Positions 62,465 through 64,000 of a stretch of 64,000 bases of DNA are shown piece after piece. The translations under genes and the position numbers were made by a program. Source of the stretch: Rhynchopus euleeides (taxonomy: Eukaryota; Euglenozoa; Diplonemea; Diplonemida; Diplonemidae). The stretch lies in the NCBI GenBank assembly GCA_963210315.1, contig OY723276.1, positions 868,001-932,000 of the forward strand. The letters run 5' to 3'. The notes beneath the pieces were generated by a model. That model saw only the letters and a program-made list of their open reading frames with translations. It searched no databases and was not told the origin of the DNA. The number at the start of each line of letters is the position of its first letter. The stretch's first letter is position 1.

Positions 62465-62610
62465 ATTCCCTCCAATTATTCCAATTAGCTAATTGGAGCC
62501 ACGATCGTGGCGATCGTGGTTTTTTTCCCCACGATCGTGGAAAAAAGTTAATTGGAGGCTAATTGGAGGCTAATTGGACCGATCGTCACCATACCGTGTA
62601 GAAATATTTT
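62465..62610. repeat. Inverted arm, right (CACGATCGTG-rich)
   Basis: Reverse complement of 54700-54860: CTCCAATTA, CACGATCGTG and CCGATCGTCACCATACCGTGT. The two arms could be the terminal repeats of a mobile unit carrying gene Z, or two separate miniature elements; no clear target duplication is visible. Confidence 0.8.
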
Positions 62611-63736
62611 CGAAATATTTTCAAAATATTTCCAAAATATAAAAATATTTTGGAAATATTTTCGAAAAATATAAAAATATTTTTTTATGCGAAAATGAAA
62701 CATATTTTTGGCAAAAATATGTTTATGAAAAATATGTTTGGGGGCCCATGCCTAGGGGGGGTCATAAGCCCCCCTATAAACGTACGAAAACCAAAATTTT
62801 CAACATACCATCAGAACCGCCCTAATACCTGATCTGACCCGAAAATCCGACCCATACCCCTCCGGAAACTGTCTGGGGCCCACTTGTGACACCTGATACG
62901 CACTTTTGTGATGATTTTTTGGGGTCCTAAAAAATGTACCTCAGTTTCGTACCTTGCCTTTGTACCTGAACCACTCCCGACCGCATTATTTCGTTCTTTG
63001 CCTTTTCTGCGGTGGTTCTGGCTCAGGTGGCACGCATGTTGCCTTCCCCAGTGCCTCGGCAAGGTCTTTCTTGACCTGATTAGTGGGAATGGGGGTATGG
63101 AAATTTAGTCATTCTTAGTCACTTTTAGGCGATTTACGCGCGGTTTTTCGGCTGGGGAAAAGAGAGTAAGATTTTCGAAAAAAATTGATTTTTTCGCAAA
63201 AAATCGCATTGTGTCGTAGTCGCGCGTAGTCACCCGTAGTCGCCAGGTCGAGGTTCCCAGATTCCATACCCCCCCGGGGTACTGAATTACCGATTTTTCG
63301 ACATGTCGAAAAAAAAAATTTGGCCGAAAAAAAATTTTTTTTTTTCGGCCGACTAAACCCAGGGTATAAGATAGACTTTTTTTCTGGCGCCGTTTCCCGG
63401 TTTTTCTGGTTTTGAAAATTTTTCGCGCGCGCCTTCGGCGCGCGCGACCCGCGCAAACCCTCCCAGAATCTGAGAGGCCCGGTGCCTGCGCGCGTCCTGT
63501 CGTACTGAGGCTGCTTGGTGGGGCAAGCGCAGCAGGTTCTACTTTTTCTTCTACGAACTCTTAGCACAAAGACATGCACAACACAAACAACAATGCTCTA
63601 AGGGGCGGGGCAAGAGGTCAGGGGAGGGGGAAGCAGAGAGGAAGGGAGGAGGACGGGGGCGGGGGGGGCGGCGGAGTGAGCCGGCGGGGAGGGGGGGGGG
63701 GGGGGCGCACGAGCCCCGGCACCAACCGACTCAGGA
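62611..63736. other. Low-complexity region, no gene
   Basis: AATATTTT runs (62611-62740), T/A-rich Gly/Pro-poor sequence, a GC hairpin with CTTCGG loop at 63425-63447 (GCGCGCGCCTTCGGCGCGCGC) and a G-rich tract 63600-63720. No coding signal beyond chance frames. Confidence 0.5.
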
Positions 63737-64000
63737 TCACACCCACCATGGTTGTGCCAGGCTCTGCCGAACAGCAGTGGCGTGTTGCTGTGCCGCCCGC
63801 AGCTCCCCGAAGGGACAGTAGCTGAGCTTTCGTTCTTCCAATGTGAATGCGTCCACGTACTGACGGAGCGCCGCTTCCGGAATCCCGTCCGGAGTGACAC
63901 TACCCTCCATACAGATGGCCAGCGTGTTCTGCAGCTTGGCGTCGCCCATACGGTTGCTGAGCCTGTTCTTGATGATGCGGAGCTTGGAGAACATCCGCTC
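63737..64000 (-). CDS. hAT-type protein, C-terminal end (rest outside window)
   Basis: Minus-strand frame entering from beyond the window with ERMFSKLRIIKNRLSNRMGDAKL, the hAT C-terminal dimerisation signature (SER.FS..K.i...R..m...L...l.). It ends with a divergent tail of about 50 residues and a stop at about 63737. It differs from the transposase at 45821-48406, so it marks a second hAT lineage or a domesticated hAT-derived (ZBED/ZNF862-like) gene. Confidence 0.8.
   Translation of the reverse strand, partial: ERMFSKLRIIKNRLSNRMGDAKLQNTLAICMEGSVTPDGIPEAALRQYVDAFTLEERKLSYCPFGELRAAQQHATAVRQSLAQPWWV

Noticed and set aside
1..64000. tRNA, rRNA, riboswitch or bacterial promoter features
   Set aside because: None seen on reading; the window is eukaryotic repeat DNA. 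A covariance-model search would be needed to exclude small RNAs.

Overview
This window looks like nuclear DNA of a GC-rich unicellular eukaryote, possibly an alga or other protist; the species cannot be named from the sequence. It shows GT-AG splice signals, tyrosine-recombinase (DIRS/PAT/kangaroo-type) retrotransposons, hAT-like DNA transposons, many short inverted-repeat elements and large simple-repeat arrays. I saw no rRNA, tRNA, operon or bacterial signal. Almost the whole 64 kb is nested mobile DNA. Many boundaries can be fixed because target-site duplications (TSDs) are intact, or because removing an insertion restores an open reading frame.

Layout. 1-8241: right part of a 'TAGAGG' element (copy B), inserted into the 3' end of an inverted sister copy (C, 8242-10704). 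10705-27054: an unrecognised gene ('X') cut into three pieces by a complete DIRS-like retrotransposon (10995-16039) and by a short inverted-repeat element (16180-26322), which itself contains the complete 9679-bp copy A of the TAGAGG element (16394-26072). 27055-29008: palindromes, a tandem 452-bp repeat and a dispersed-motif array. 29009-39928: a second DIRS-like family, intact in outline but broken by three insertions: a solo split-repeat in its recombinase gene, and a 1.37-kb inverted-repeat element and a 4.3-kb hAT deletion derivative in its reverse transcriptase gene. 39929-44414: repeats, a foldback element and the start of a small gene ('Y'). 44415-51208: a complete 6.8-kb hAT element with an 861-aa transposase and long subterminal arrays, inserted in gene Y. 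51209-54243: a zinc-finger reading frame, dispersed repeats and a solo split-repeat. 54244-62610: an intron-containing gene ('Z') and a PhoD-like phosphatase segment lying between inverted arms and interrupted by a second complete copy of DIRS family 1 (55841-60970, minus strand). 62611-64000: low-complexity DNA and the C-terminal end of another hAT-type protein.

How the genes work together. Each DIRS-like element carries gag, a tyrosine recombinase (YR) and RT-RNase H between split direct repeats (A1 - genes - B1 A2 B2), in the order gag-YR-RT on one strand. The TAGAGG element carries one two-exon gene predicted to fuse a hAT-like DDE transposase to a C-terminal OTU cysteine protease. A roughly 2-kb array of about 64 copies of a 31-bp unit lies just upstream of that gene. 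Four different inverted-repeat families here all make 7-bp TSDs, and nearly all their termini fit the hAT pattern YARNG.

The strongest candidates for something new are the transposase-OTU fusion with its array, the two DIRS-like families with the recombinase upstream of an RT whose YxDD box reads xDN, and the record of self-insertion that can be read base by base.
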